From QHWT01 sp963755695 (GTDB taxonomy: Bacteria > Acidobacteriota > Vicinamibacteria > Vicinamibacterales > 2-12-FULL-66-21): DNA of 64,000 bases. The notes under the pieces were generated by a model, which worked only from the letters and a program-made list of their open reading frames with translations, made no database searches and was not told where the DNA came from. Numbering within the stretch: the stretch's first letter is position 1; every line of letters starts with the position of its first letter. Of the stretch, positions 53,916-63,610 are shown piece after piece. The stretch is from positions 558,001-622,000 of the forward strand of contig CAVWLB010000010.1 of NCBI GenBank assembly GCA_963755695.1, given 5' to 3'. Made by a program: the position numbers and the translations under genes.

Positions 53916-54533
53916 TCTGCTTCGTAACGGATCGACGGCGCGCGGCCGATCCTTCCTGTTCCCACCTGCTCGAGCGAATCCATGATGCCGCCAAGGCAGG
54001 CGTGGACATCATTCAAGTCCGCGAGAGGGATCTGCCCGATCGCCAGCTCCTGGCGCTGGTGCGTGAAGCCCTGGCCGCGGCCCGCCACACGGCCGCCCGC
54101 ATTCTCGTCAACGATCGTGTGGATATCGCGCTGGCTGCGGGAGCGGCGGGTGTGCAGCTGCGCGGTGACTCGGTCGATGCGAGCCGGGTGCGCGCGATGG
54201 TGCCTCACGGTTTCGTCATCGGACGATCGATTCACGAGCCCGCGGAGGCGGCCGCGGCGCGCGATTGTGACTTCCTGGTGTTCGGTACCGTGTTTCCCAC
54301 GGCCGGCAAGGCTCCGGGCCATCGGTTCGCGGGAGTGGATCTCCTGCGAGACGTCTGTGGGCGTTCGATGGTCCCGGGTACTTGCCATTGGTGGCGTCGA
54401 CGAGACGAACGCGCGGACGGTGGCCAACGCTGGTGCCGCCGGTGTGGCCGCGGTCGGGATTTTCATGGCCGCCCGGCCAGCTGGGGAGCTCGAATCAACC
54501 GTACGCGCCATCCGTGCCGCCTTTGCCAGTTGA
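53912..54533 (+). CDS. thiE: Thiamine-phosphate synthase (one frameshift)
   Basis: ThiE couples the thiazole and pyrimidine moieties of thiamine. The N-terminal part (GVDIIQVRERDLPDRQLLAL, then ILVNDRVDIALAAGAAGVQL) and the phosphate-binding C-terminus (VLAIGGVDETNARTVANAGA) are conserved. One extra g in the GGG run at 54376-54378 shifts the frame, and removing it gives a protein of about 206 residues ending at 54533. Uncorrected, the frame would run on into the RodZ-like gene and create a false fusion. No other thi gene is near. Confidence 0.9.
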
Positions 54534-54571
54534 ACTTTTCGGGCAACCTGCTAAAGTTGCGCCGGGAATCG

Positions 54572-55402
54572 ATGAGCGACTTCGGCGAGAGGCTGCGCCA
54601 GGCGCGCGACCGGCGTGGAATCTCGCTGCGGCAGATGGCCGCGAGCACCAAAATCCCTATAACCGCGCTCGAGGCGCTCGAGCGCAACGACGTTTCCAAG
54701 CTGCCCGGCGGCATCTTCAGCCGCGCGTTCGTGCGCTCCTACGCGGTCGAGGTCGGTCTCGATCCCGACGTGACGGTCCGGGAATTCCTGGAGCGCTTCC
54801 ACGGGCAGTCTCCCCCCAGCCCCGAGCCGCACCCCCAGCCCGTTCCCGTGCAGGAAACGCAGTTCGAAAGCCAGCGGCGGATCGCATCCGTGCTGTTCAA
54901 GCTGGTCGCCATCAGCGTTCCGCTGATCGTCACGATTTTGTATTTCACGCTCAGGACGCGTCCGCCGGCAGCCATGGAAGCGCAGGCGGCGGACGGCCCG
55001 GCGCCTTCGGCGCAGGTGGCTGACTCCGCGGCAGCGTCCCCGCCGCAGGCGTCCGACGCCGCGCCTGCTCCCTCGCCGCCGCCGGCGACAGCAGTGCCGC
55101 AGTCCGGCGGGACCTCTGGAGCGCTTCCGGCGGCGGGGTCGGGCCCGATGCGGCTCGAAGTGCATCCGACCGGCCGGTGCTGGGTCTCGCTCACCGTCGA
55201 CGGCAAGCGCGTCTTCGCGCGCATGATGCAGGCCGGCCAACGCGAGACCACCGTTGTCACGAACGCTGCGATCATCGAGGTCGGCGATGCCGGAAAGTTT
55301 GCGTTCTCGATCGATGGCCGCGAAGGCCGGCCGATCGGGAGTGCGGGGCAGATAAAGACATTGAAGGTGACGCGTACGAGCGCGGCCACCCTGCTGAGAT
55401 AA
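54572..55402 (+). CDS. RodZ-like membrane protein with helix-turn-helix
   Basis: The 276-residue protein has an N-terminal Xre-type helix-turn-helix (FGERLRQARDRRGISLRQMA, then GGIFSRAFVRSYAVEVGLDP), one membrane segment (about residues 110-127, LVAISVPLIVTILYFTL), a Pro/Ala-rich linker and a C-terminal DUF4115 domain (RLEVHPTGRCWVSLTVDGKR). This is the layout of RodZ, which links the MreB cytoskeleton to the envelope in rod-shaped cells; mreB itself is not in the window. The gene starts at ATG 54572, 38 bases after thiE. Confidence 0.82.
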   Translation: MSDFGERLRQARDRRGISLRQMAASTKIPITALEALERNDVSKLPGGIFSRAFVRSYAVEVGLDPDVTVREFLERFHGQSPPSPEPHPQPVPVQETQFESQRRIASVLFKLVAISVPLIVTILYFTLRTRPPAAMEAQAADGPAPSAQVADSAAASPPQASDAAPAPSPPPATAVPQSGGTSGALPAAGSGPMRLEVHPTGRCWVSLTVDGKRVFARMMQAGQRETTVVTNAAIIEVGDAGKFAFSIDGREGRPIGSAGQIKTLKVTRTSAATLLR

Positions 55403-55463
55403 TCACGCTGACAGAACCGCTGGCTCTCTCGATTGGTCGGCGTCGGCCCACAGGTGAAACCAC

Positions 55464-56240
55464 ATGGACCCCGGGTTCCGTTCCCCACTGATTGATTTCT
55501 TTCGTCGCGGCGAGGTCGCCCGCGACGTGCGGCTCCTGGCTGCGCAAGGCGCGCTTGCGCCACGCGCGCACGAACAACTCGCGCTGCTCGTGCTGCTTTC
55601 CGATGATCAGGACCCCGAGATCGCCCAGGCCACGGCCACCACGCTCGATGCGCTTCCTCTCGCGCCTCTGCGCGCGTTCCTCGCGCGATCGGACGTGCCG
55701 GAGGACATGCGCCAGTTCTTCGCCGCGCGCGGCGTGGATTCCGCCGGCGTCGCGGCTTCCGACAGCGAGGCGCCGCTGATCGATACGCTCGCCGAGCCAC
55801 CGCAGGTCGAAGACACGCCGGAGACCGCGGATCCCGAACGGAAGCTGCTCTCGTCGCTGCCGGTGATCGAACGGATGAAGCTGGCGATGAAGGGTACCCG
55901 CGAGCAGCGCGCCCAGCTCGTGCGCGACTCGAATCGGCTCGTCGCCGCCGCGGTCCTGAGCAGCCCCAAGCTGACCGAGTCGGAGGTCGAGCAGTTCACG
56001 AAGATGGGTAACGTCTCGGAGGACGTGCTGCGAGTGATCGCGATGAACCGGGCATGGACCAAGAACTACGGAGTGATCGCCGGCCTCTGCCGGCACCCGA
56101 AGACACCGCCGGCACTGTCGATGCAGATGCTGCACCGGTTGAACGAGCGGGATCTCAAGATGCTCGCGATCGATCGGAACGTGCCGGAGGCGCTGCGTCA
56201 GATTAGTCGAAAGATCCTGACCAAGACCAAGTTTGGATAG
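55464..56240 (+). CDS. Conserved hypothetical protein, helical
   Basis: I do not recognise a named family. The 258-residue product has no signal peptide or membrane segment. The N-terminal third (LLAAQGALAPRAHEQLALLV) looks like HEAT-like helices. After an acidic linker (about residues 100-125) a conserved-looking C-terminal half follows (SLPVIERMKLAMKGTREQRA, then AVLSSPKLTESEVEQFTKMG, ending in basic residues KILTKTKFG). It is the last gene of the plus-strand block before a repeat spacer. Confidence 0.65.
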   Translation: MDPGFRSPLIDFFRRGEVARDVRLLAAQGALAPRAHEQLALLVLLSDDQDPEIAQATATTLDALPLAPLRAFLARSDVPEDMRQFFAARGVDSAGVAASDSEAPLIDTLAEPPQVEDTPETADPERKLLSSLPVIERMKLAMKGTREQRAQLVRDSNRLVAAAVLSSPKLTESEVEQFTKMGNVSEDVLRVIAMNRAWTKNYGVIAGLCRHPKTPPALSMQMLHRLNERDLKMLAIDRNVPEALRQISRKILTKTKFG

Positions 56241-56243
56241 TCG

Positions 56244-56303
56244 GAATTGGTGAGTTGGCCAATCACCAAATCACCGGATCACCAAATCACCAAATCACCA
56301 AAT
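56244..56303. repeat. Repeat array, TTGGTGATT family, between convergent genes
   Basis: GAATTGGTGAGTTGG is followed by complementary CCAATCACCAAATCACC and further ATCACCAA copies. It separates the 55464 gene and the convergent small gene at 56304. Confidence 0.8.
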
Positions 56304-56485
56304 CTATTTCTTCCTCCACTCCTTTCTCATCTCTGCCAACCCCTCCATATACACCGAGGCCTTGCTGCGTTCGTCTTCGTCCTTCATCGACTTGAGCAGA
56401 TCGATCGCGCGGGCGATATCGCGCTCGATGGTGGCGGGGCTCGTCTTGAAGTACAGCCGGCGGATCTCCTCAATCGCGTGTCACG
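56304..56485 (-). CDS. Small basic/acidic helical protein downstream of polX
   Basis: The minus strand encodes about 58 residues ending at a TAG at 56304-56306, with the text AIEEIRRLYFKTSPATIERD, then IARAIDLLKSMKDEDERSKA and SVYMEGLAEMRKEWRKK. It reads as one or two amphipathic helices. The start is broken: a two-base loss near 56475 would join it to a GTG (VTRAIEE) overlapping the polX stop. I infer it to be a real gene cotranscribed with polX because the composition is protein-like and the position is tight. It is too short for most gene finders. Confidence 0.5.
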
Positions 56486-58218
56486 CCAAGCTCCCGACGC
56501 GGCGCAGCCCGGCGCGCAGGGCCTCGACGTCGCGCGTGTTGAGCACGTCGGCCGGCAGTCAGCCAGGCCCGGCGGGCGATGGCGACGCCCCAGCGGATCA
56601 CCGCCAGGGCGCCGGCGCTGTGGGCGTCGGAGCTGATGACGATCTTGGCTCCCGCATCGCGCGCCATGCGCGCGTGGAGATCGTCGAGATCGAGACGATC
56701 GACCTGGCTGTTGATCTCGAGCGCCACGCCGGCGGCTGCTGCGGCCGCAAACACGCGGTGCCATGTCGAGCCTGCAGCGGCTCGCGCTTGAGAATCAGGC
56801 GCCCGGTCGGATGGCCGAGGACATCGACCCACGGACACTCCAGCGCGCGCAGGAGGCGGTCGGTCATCTGTGCGGGTTCCTGGTTGAATGCCGAGTGCAC
56901 CGAGGCGACGACGATGTCGAGCTGGGCGAGGCAGTCGTCGGCGAGATCCATCGTGCCGTCGGCGCGGATGTCGCACTCGATGCCGGCGAGCAGCGTGATG
57001 CCGTCGAGACGCGCGTTCGACCTCGCGGACTGCGCGGGCGTGCGCCAGCGCCGCGCGCTTCGTCGAGGCCGTTCGCCATCGCCAGCGACTGGCTGTGATC
57101 GGTGATCGCGAGGTAACGCAGGCCCGCGGCCTGCGCCGCGCGCGCCATCGTCTCGATGTCGGCGCGGCCGTCGGTGGCGGTGGTGTGCATGTGCAGATCG
57201 CCGCGCAGATCCGCGAGCTGCACGAGACGCGGCAGCCTGCCCGCGTTCGGCCGCCTCGATCTCGCCGCGGTTCTCGCGCAGCTCGGCGGCACGAGCGCCA
57301 GGCCGAGCGCCTGGTAGATGCCGTCCTCGTCCTCACCGGCGACCGCGTCGTCGTCGTCGACGCGGTACAGCCCGTACTCGTTCAGCTTGAACCCGCGCTG
57401 GATCGCGCGGTCGCGCAGCGCGATGTTGTGGGCCTTGGAGCCGGTGAAGTACTGGCAGCGCCGCGCCGAGGCTCTCGCGAGGGACGAGCCGCAGGTCTGC
57501 CTGGAACCCGCCCCACAGCAGCACGCTCGACTTCGTGTCGCCGTGCGCGAGGACACGCTCGACCAGCTTGTAGCCGGTGAACGCGTCCATCAGCGACGGC
57601 GGGGCGCCCGCCGCGAGGATGTCGAGGTCGCCGCAGGTCTCGCAGCCGCGGCGGAGGCTGCCGACCATTGAGATGTCGCGCGTCGGGCGCGTGCTCGCGC
57701 AGCGCCGCGACGAGCGCCGCCGCCGTCTCGTGCGCTTCGGCCATCAGCCGGCGGCCGGCGAACCGCGCGCTGTTCCTCGAGCGCTTTCAGGATCAGCGCT
57801 TCCTTCTTCGCGCCCATGCCCTTTGATCGCGCGCAGGCGGCCCGCTCGTGGCCGCCTGCTTCGAGATCGTCGAGCGTGCGGATCGCCGAGCTCGCGGTAG
57901 AGGAGGGCGACCGTCTTGGGCCCGACGCCCTGGAGGTGGAGCAGATCGAGGATCGTCGGCGGGAACTCCTGCAGCAGATCCTGGTGGTAGGCGATCGCGC
58001 CGGTCTCGACGAGCTCGCCGATCTTGGCGGCGAGGTCCTTGCCGATGCCCGGGAGCTCGAGGCGCTCGGCCGGCCGACAGGCCGGCGACGCGGCGGGTCT
58101 CGTGCACGACGGTTTCGGCGGCGTTGCGATACGCGCGGATCTTGAACGGGTTCTCGCCCTTGATCTCGAGCAGGTCGCCGATCTCGGCCAGGACGCGGGC
58201 GATGGCGAGGTTATCCAC
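56481..58218 (-). CDS. polX: DNA polymerase/3'-5' exonuclease PolX (many frameshifts)
   Basis: The gene reads from GTG 58218 (VDNLAIARVLAEIGDLLEIK) to TGA 56481 once about ten indels are bridged. Recognisable parts are the 8-kDa/helix-hairpin-helix region (LLHLQGVGPKTVALLYREL), the polymerase palm (MVGSLRRGCETCGDLDILAA, with its Asp pair), SKAHNIALRDRAIQRG, then a PHP phosphoesterase domain (RGDLHMHTTATDGRADIETM, SQSLAMANG, VIISSDAHSAGALAVI). PolX is a family X polymerase in DNA repair. The corrected length of about 575 residues is normal. All motifs survive, so errors are the likely cause of the breaks. Confidence 0.85.
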
Positions 58219-58301
58219 GGATCGATTGAATGTGGACGCGGTGGAGGGCCGCCGGTTCATGCCCGGTGCGCAGAGTCTGAGACACCACACGGGCCGATAC
58301 G

Positions 58302-59298
58302 TCACTGCGAGGACTTCGAGGCCGCGTTCTTCGATCGTGAAGTCGAGGACGCGCGCGCCGGCGTCGTGCGAGCGCCTGCCGAATGGCGGGGATCGTCGTC
58401 GGGCTCGCCGAAGCAGAACAGGCAGCCGCCGCCGCCGGCGCCGCAGACCTTCCCGCCGATCGCGCCGGCCGCCCGCGCCGCCGCCAGCATCGCGTCGATC
58501 TCCGGCGTCGTGACGCCCGGCGCGAGCGCTTGCGGTTCTCCCATTCGGCGGCGATCTGCCGGCCGACTTCGGGCCAGTCGCGCCGCTCGAGCGCGTCGCG
58601 CATCGCGGCGGCGATGTCGCGGATGCGCGCGAAGCTGCGCTGCACGCCGACGGTCGCCGTCGATGTGCCGCTTGGTGACGTCCCAGTTGTTGATGCCCGA
58701 GTTGCGGGAGGCGTTGGTGTAGGCCAGCACCAGCCGCTGCTCGAGCTCTTCGGCCCGGACATTCGAGGGCGACGCGGCGGACGCCGTCGACGCCGAGCTC
58801 CACCGCGGAGATGCCGCCGTAGAGGCCGGCCGGTAGTCCTGCACGCCGGTCGGCACGTCGATCGCCTGCGCCTCGACGTTCATCGCGATCTGGAAGATCT
58901 CGTCGTCGGTCCGGCGGCCGCCGGTCCACGCGTTCAGCGCGCCGCAGACCGCGATGTTCAGCGCCGAGGAGCCGGCGATGCCGGCGCCGACCGGCGACTC
59001 CGACCGCGTGTGCAGCTCGAGCCCCTCGGCCTGGAAGTGGTGCAGCAGGCGGCCGAGCAGCCGCAGGTCGTGGCTGTCGCGCAGGTGCGACCAGTGATCG
59101 ACTTCGACGCGCTGCCCGGTGTCCTCCGAGACGATGACCAGCCGCCGATCGCTCCGCGGCGTGATCGTCGCAGCGCGCGCGCAGGCTGATCGCCGCGTTC
59201 AGCGTCTGCGCGCCGTCGTGGAAGAGGTACAGCGGCCAGATGTCGAGCGTGCCGCCGGCGAGATCGATGCGCGTCGGCGCGGAGGCGTCGATGTGCAC
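58302..59298 (-). CDS. GHMP-family sugar kinase (many frameshifts)
   Basis: The start MHIDASAPTRIDLAGGTLDI and the ATP-binding motif VGAGIAGSSALNIA near the middle mark a GHMP kinase of the sugar-kinase branch (heptose-7-phosphate, galactose and fucose kinases). VQDYRPA and LAYTNASRNSGINNWDV follow, and the third motif KVCGAGGGGCLFCF is intact. The frame changes at least six times; an extra c near 58310 would give the natural end at 58302. It is divergent from nagZ across 36 bases and upstream of polX. The substrate is not deducible; the neighbourhood suggests an amino sugar or heptose. Confidence 0.78.
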
Positions 59299-59333
59299 CG
59301 CGACCGATTATAGATTGGCAATGCGATATCATC

Positions 59334-60439
59334 TTGGAATGCCTGCGTGACATCCGGCGTCACATCGGTCAGCTTGCGATCGTCGGGTTCGACGGCCACG
59401 CCGTCCCGACGGAGCTCAAACAGCTGGCGCGCGAGTTCGATCTCGGCGGCGTGGTCTTCTTCGCGCGCAACGTCGACGACCCGGAGCAGGTCGCCGAGCT
59501 GTCGCGCGAGTCGCAGGCGCTGGCGCACCGAGATGCCGCTGTGGGTGAGCGTCGACCAGGAAGGCGGGCGCGTCGCGCGGCTGAAGCGGCCCTTCACCGA
59601 GTGGCCGCCGATGGCAACGCTCGGCCGGAGCGGCGACGAGGCGCTGGCCGAGCGGTTCGCCCGCGCGCTCGGCGGCCGAGCTCGAGGCGGTCGGGATCTC
59701 GCTCGACTACACGCCGGTGCTCGACATCCACACCAATCCGAAGAACCCGGTGATCGGCGATCGCGCGCTGGCCGAACGGGCCGAGGACGTCGCCCGGCTC
59801 GGCGCGGCGATCATCCGGACGCTGCAGGCGCGAAGGGATCGCCGCCTGCGGCAAGCACTTTCCCGGGCACGGCGACACCAGCGTCGACTCGCATTTCGAG
59901 CTGCCGCTCATCGAACATCCGCCGGACCGCCTCGAGGCCGTGGAGCTGGTGCCGTTCAAAGCGGCGATCGCCGCCGACGTCGCCTGCGATCATGACGGCG
60001 CACATCCTGATTCCGGCGCTCGACGAGGAGCGGCCGGCTACGCTCTCGCCGGCGATCGTCGACGGCTGCTGCAGAAGAAGCTCGGGCTTCGACGGGGTGG
60101 TCCTCACCGACGACATGGAGATGAAGGCGATCAGCGGCCGCTACGGCCTCGGCGAGGCCACGCGTGCAGGCGATCGCCGCCGGCTGCGACGGCGTGCTGA
60201 TGTGCGCGCCCGCAGCCGGACGACGCAGATGGCGGCGATCGAGGCGGTCATCTACGCGGTCGAGGAGGGACGGATTTCGCAGAAGCGGATCGAGGATGCG
60301 CTCGGCGCGCCAGCGCCGGGCGAAGGAGCGCTTCCTCGCGCCGCCGCGTTCGCGTCCGGCCACCGGCGCGGCGCTGCGCGCGATGCTCGGGCGCGACGAG
60401 CACCAGGCGATCGCCGCCGAGATGGCGCGCTTCGTCTGA
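59334..60439 (+). CDS. nagZ: Beta-N-acetylhexosaminidase NagZ, GH3 family (many frameshifts)
   Basis: NagZ removes GlcNAc from GlcNAc-anhydroMurNAc peptides in cell-wall recycling. Pieces in three frames give WVSVDQEGGRVARLKRPFTE, then LDYTPVLDIHTNPKNPVIGD, the catalytic segment CGKHFPGHGDTSVDSH and VVLTDDMEMKAISGRYG, which carries the nucleophile Asp of GH3 enzymes. About eight indels, mostly insertions, must be removed. The start (TTG at 59334, or an ATG five bases later) is uncertain. Length is about 365 residues. There is no clear signal peptide, as expected for a cytoplasmic NagZ. Confidence 0.88.
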
Positions 60440-60477
60440 CGCTGTGGGTGCTGCGCGCCTCGGACGGAACGCGCCGA

Positions 60478-60555
60478 ACGACCGATGCGCCAAGCACATT
60501 GCACCAAGCGCACTCGGCACGAAGCACGTAGCACCTTGCACGTAGCACCGTCACC
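60478..60555. repeat. Repeat array, GCACGTAGCAC family
   Basis: Words CCAAGCACATTGCACC, GGCACGAAGCACGTAGCACC and TTGCACGTAGCACC are strung together. The array ends about 12 bases before the ldcA start. It is the same family as 34122-34378. Confidence 0.8.
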
Positions 60556-60567
60556 GTTCACCAATTG

Positions 60568-61505
60568 ATGCAAAAGCCGCGCGCCTTACGCCCCGGCGAC
60601 CGCATCGCCGTCGTCGCCCCCGCCAGCCCCTTCGCGCGCGACGAGTTCGACGCCGGCGTCGCGGAGCTGCGGCGTCTCGGATACGAGCCGGTCTACGACG
60701 AGACCGTGTTTGCCCGCGACGCGTACCTCGCCGGAGACGCCAGCGCTGCGCGCGGCGGCCTTCCGGCGCGCCTGGGTCGATCCAGTCGATTGCCGCGCTG
60801 ATCGCCGTGCGCGGCGGGTACGGCAGCGTGCAGCTCCTGCCGCTGCTCGATGCCGCCGAAATCCGTCGCGCACCCAAGGCGTTCATCGGCTACAGCGACA
60901 ACACGTCGATCCTCTCGTGGCTCACGACCGCAGTGCGGCATGGTGTCGTTCCACGGACCGATGATCGAAGGCCGCCTGGCGCGCGGCGAGTCGGCCTACG
61001 ATCGCGACACGTTCACGCGGGTGCTGACGCAGCGATGCACCGGCCGGGGAGATTACGCACCCGCAGCTCGAGACGCTGCGGCCGGGCGAGGCCGTCGGCA
61101 TGCTGGTCGGCGGCACGCTGACGCAGCTGCTCGCGTCGCTCGGCACGCCGTACGCGTTCGATCCGCCGCACGGGTCACGTCCTGTTCATCGACGAAGTGG
61201 CCGAGCGTCCGTACCGGCTCGATCGCATGCTGACGCAGCTGCGGCTTGTCGGGCTTCCTGGCCGCGCGTCGGCGCTCGTGTTTGGCGAGCTGCCGCGCTG
61301 CGACGAGCCGGGCGACGTCGGCGCGACCGCTCGCGCGGTCGTCGCGCGACGTCCTGGCGGACTTTCCCGGGCCGGTGCTGTTCGGCCTGCCGTCCGGCCA
61401 CACCGACCGGCGCCTGCATGACGCTGCCATTCGGCGTCCGCGCGCGCGTCGTGGCGGGCGCGCGGCCGGCGTTGATCATCGAGGAGGCGGCGGTCGACGT
61501 CATGA
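60568..61505 (+). CDS. ldcA: LD-carboxypeptidase, peptidase S66 family (frameshifted)
   Basis: LdcA trims the terminal D-Ala from recycled tetrapeptides. The N-terminus (LRPGDRIAVVAPASPFARDE), then LIAVRGGYGSVQLLPLLD and the nucleophile segment FIGYSDNTSILSWLTT, and later LVGGTLTQLLASLGTPYAFD, are conserved in the family. At least five indels change the frame between 60745 and 61440. The ATG at 60568 is preferred over the TTG at 60565. The end is taken as the TGA at 61503-61505, overlapping the mpl start (ATGA), as expected in an operon. Confidence 0.85.
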
Positions 61506-62918
61506 AGCGGATTCACCTGATTGGCATCTGCGGCACGGCGATGGCCACGCTGGCGGCGATGCTCAAGAGCCGCGGCTACGACGTCCGCGGATCGGACCAG
61601 AACGTCTATCCGCCGATGAGCGACTTCCTCGCGGAGCAGCAGATCACCACGCTGCAGGGCTACGACGCCGGAGCACATCACCGCCGATCTCGACCTCGTC
61701 ATCGTCGGCAACGCGATCTCGCGCGGCAACCCGGAGCTCGAGGAGGTGCTCGACCGCAAGATCCGGTACTGCTCGCTGCCCGAAGCGGTGCGCGATCACT
61801 TCCTCTGGGGCGCGCGGTCGGTCGTCATCGCCGGCACGCACGGCAAGACCACGACGACCTCGCTGACCGGCTGGGTGCTGACGCACGGCGGCGCCGATCC
61901 GAGCGTGCTCATCGGCGGCATCGCCGACAATTTCGGCGGCAGCTACCGCGATCGGCGGCGGGCGCGAGTTCGTCATCGAAGGGGACGAGTACGACAGCGC
62001 GTTCTTCGACAAGACCGCCAAGTTCCTGAAGTACCTGCCCGACATCGCCGTCGTCAACAACATCGAGTACGACCACGCCGACATCTATCCCGACCTCGAG
62101 TCGATCCGCGCTGGCCTTCCGGCGGTTCGTCAACCTGATCCCGCGGCGCGGCCTGCTGCTGGTCGGCGCGGACGATCCCGGAAGCGCGCGCGCTGGCGGC
62201 GAGTGCGCGCTGCCGCGTCGAGACGTTCGGGCTGTCCGACGGCGCCGACTGGCAGGCGCACGATCTGGAGATCGAGCGCCGGCTCCACGAGCGTTCAGCG
62301 TGCGGCGCAAGCGGGCAGCCGGCCGGCACGTTCGAGGTCCCGCTGCTCGGCGCCTTCAACGTCAGGAACGCGCTCGCCGCGATCGCGGTGGGCGCCGCGG
62401 TCGGCCTCGAGCCCCGACACCATGCGCCGAGGCATTCCGCGCGTTCAAGGGCGTGCGCCGACGCATGCAGCTGCGCGGCACGGCCAGCGGCGTCGCGGTC
62501 TACGACGACTTCGCGCATCATCCGACGGCGATCGCCGAAACGCTCGCAGGCGTCCGCTCCGCCTATCCCGATCGTCGCATCTGGGCGATCTTCGAGCCGC
62601 GCTCGGCAACCTCCTGCCGGAGGGTGTTTCAGTCGGATTTCGCCCGCGCGTTCGGCCGCGGCCGATCGCGTCGCTGCTGCCGGCAGTGTTCCGCTCGAAC
62701 CTGCCGGACGAGCAGCGCCTGTCGATCGAGCAGCTGGTCGCGGATCTGCGCGGCGAGCGGGAAGGACGCGCGGCTACATTCCACAGGTCGACGACATCGT
62801 GTCGACGGTCGCGAGGGAGGCCCGCGCCGGCGACCTCGTTGTCGTCATGTCGAACGGCGGCTTCGACGACATCCACCAGAAGCTGCTGACCGCGCTCGAG
62901 GCGCGGCCCCGCCGCTGA
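61502..62918 (+). CDS. mpl: UDP-MurNAc:tripeptide ligase Mpl (frameshifted)
   Basis: Mpl joins recycled L-Ala-gamma-D-Glu-mDAP to UDP-MurNAc. The N-terminal domain (MKRIHLIGICGTAMATLAAM), the ATP-binding loop AGTHGKTTTTSLTGWVLTH, GDEYDSAFFDKTAKFLKYLP and the C-terminal VYDDFAHHPTAIAETLAG segment identify the Mur ligase family; the short start GICGTAM and the operon context point to Mpl rather than MurC. Roughly eight indels interrupt the frame. The gene ends at TGA 62916-62918, and pxpB starts at 62920. Confidence 0.85.
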
Positions 62919-62919
62919 C

Positions 62920-63610
62920 ATGGACGCTCGCATCGTCCCCGCCGGCGATGCGGCGTGGCTGATCGAGCTGCCGGAGCGCATCGACGCGGTGGTCAACGCG
63001 CGCGCCATCGAGATCGCCGCAGGCGTCGACCCGCCTCGCTCTGCCATCGTCACCGATGTGGTGGTCGGCTATCGATCGGTCATGGTGTACGTCGATCCGC
63101 TCGCCGATGGCGCAGAAACGATTGCGGGTCGACTAGATCGCAATCCTCGCGGACTCTGAGCCCGAGTCCGTCGCCCAGGGCCGGTCTGTCGAGGTGCCGG
63201 TCTGTTACGACGGCCGGTTCGGCCCTGACCTCGCGGACGTCGCCGCGTTCGGCCGGTGCAGCGCCGAGGAGGTGATCGAACGTCATCTGGCGGTGCGAAT
63301 ATCGCGTCTTCGTGGTCGGCTTCGTGCCCGGTTTCGCCTACATGGCGCCGGTCGATCCGCGCATTGCGGCGCCGCGCCGGCCGTCGCCGCGGCTGAAGGT
63401 TCCGCGCGGATCGGTCGCGGTCGCTGCTGGACAGACGGGGATCTATCCGGCCGAGACGCCGGGCGGGTGGAACCTGATCGGCCGCACGCCGGTCCGGCCA
63501 TATGCACCGGATCGGTCCGAGCCGTTTCTCTTCAGCCGGGCGACCTGGTTCGCTTCAGGCGGATTGGCGAAGCGGAGTACCGTGCCGCGACCGAATGGGA
63601 TGATCTCTGA
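62920..63610 (+). CDS. pxpB: 5-oxoprolinase subunit B (KipI-like; frameshifted)
   Basis: PxpB works with PxpA and PxpC in ATP-dependent opening of 5-oxoproline to glutamate. The N-terminal part (IVPAGDAAWLIELPERIDAV) and, after frame corrections near 63140 and 63292, VFVVGFVPGFAYMAPVDPRI, KVPRGSVAVAAGQTGIYPAE and TPGGWNLIGRTP match the KipI/PxpB family. The stop overlaps the pxpC start (TGATG). pxpA is not within the window but could follow pxpC. Confidence 0.85.

Noticed and set aside
53912..55402. Genuine ThiE-RodZ fusion protein
   Set aside because: The joining segment is out of frame with the conserved ThiE C-terminus, which is found intact in another frame.
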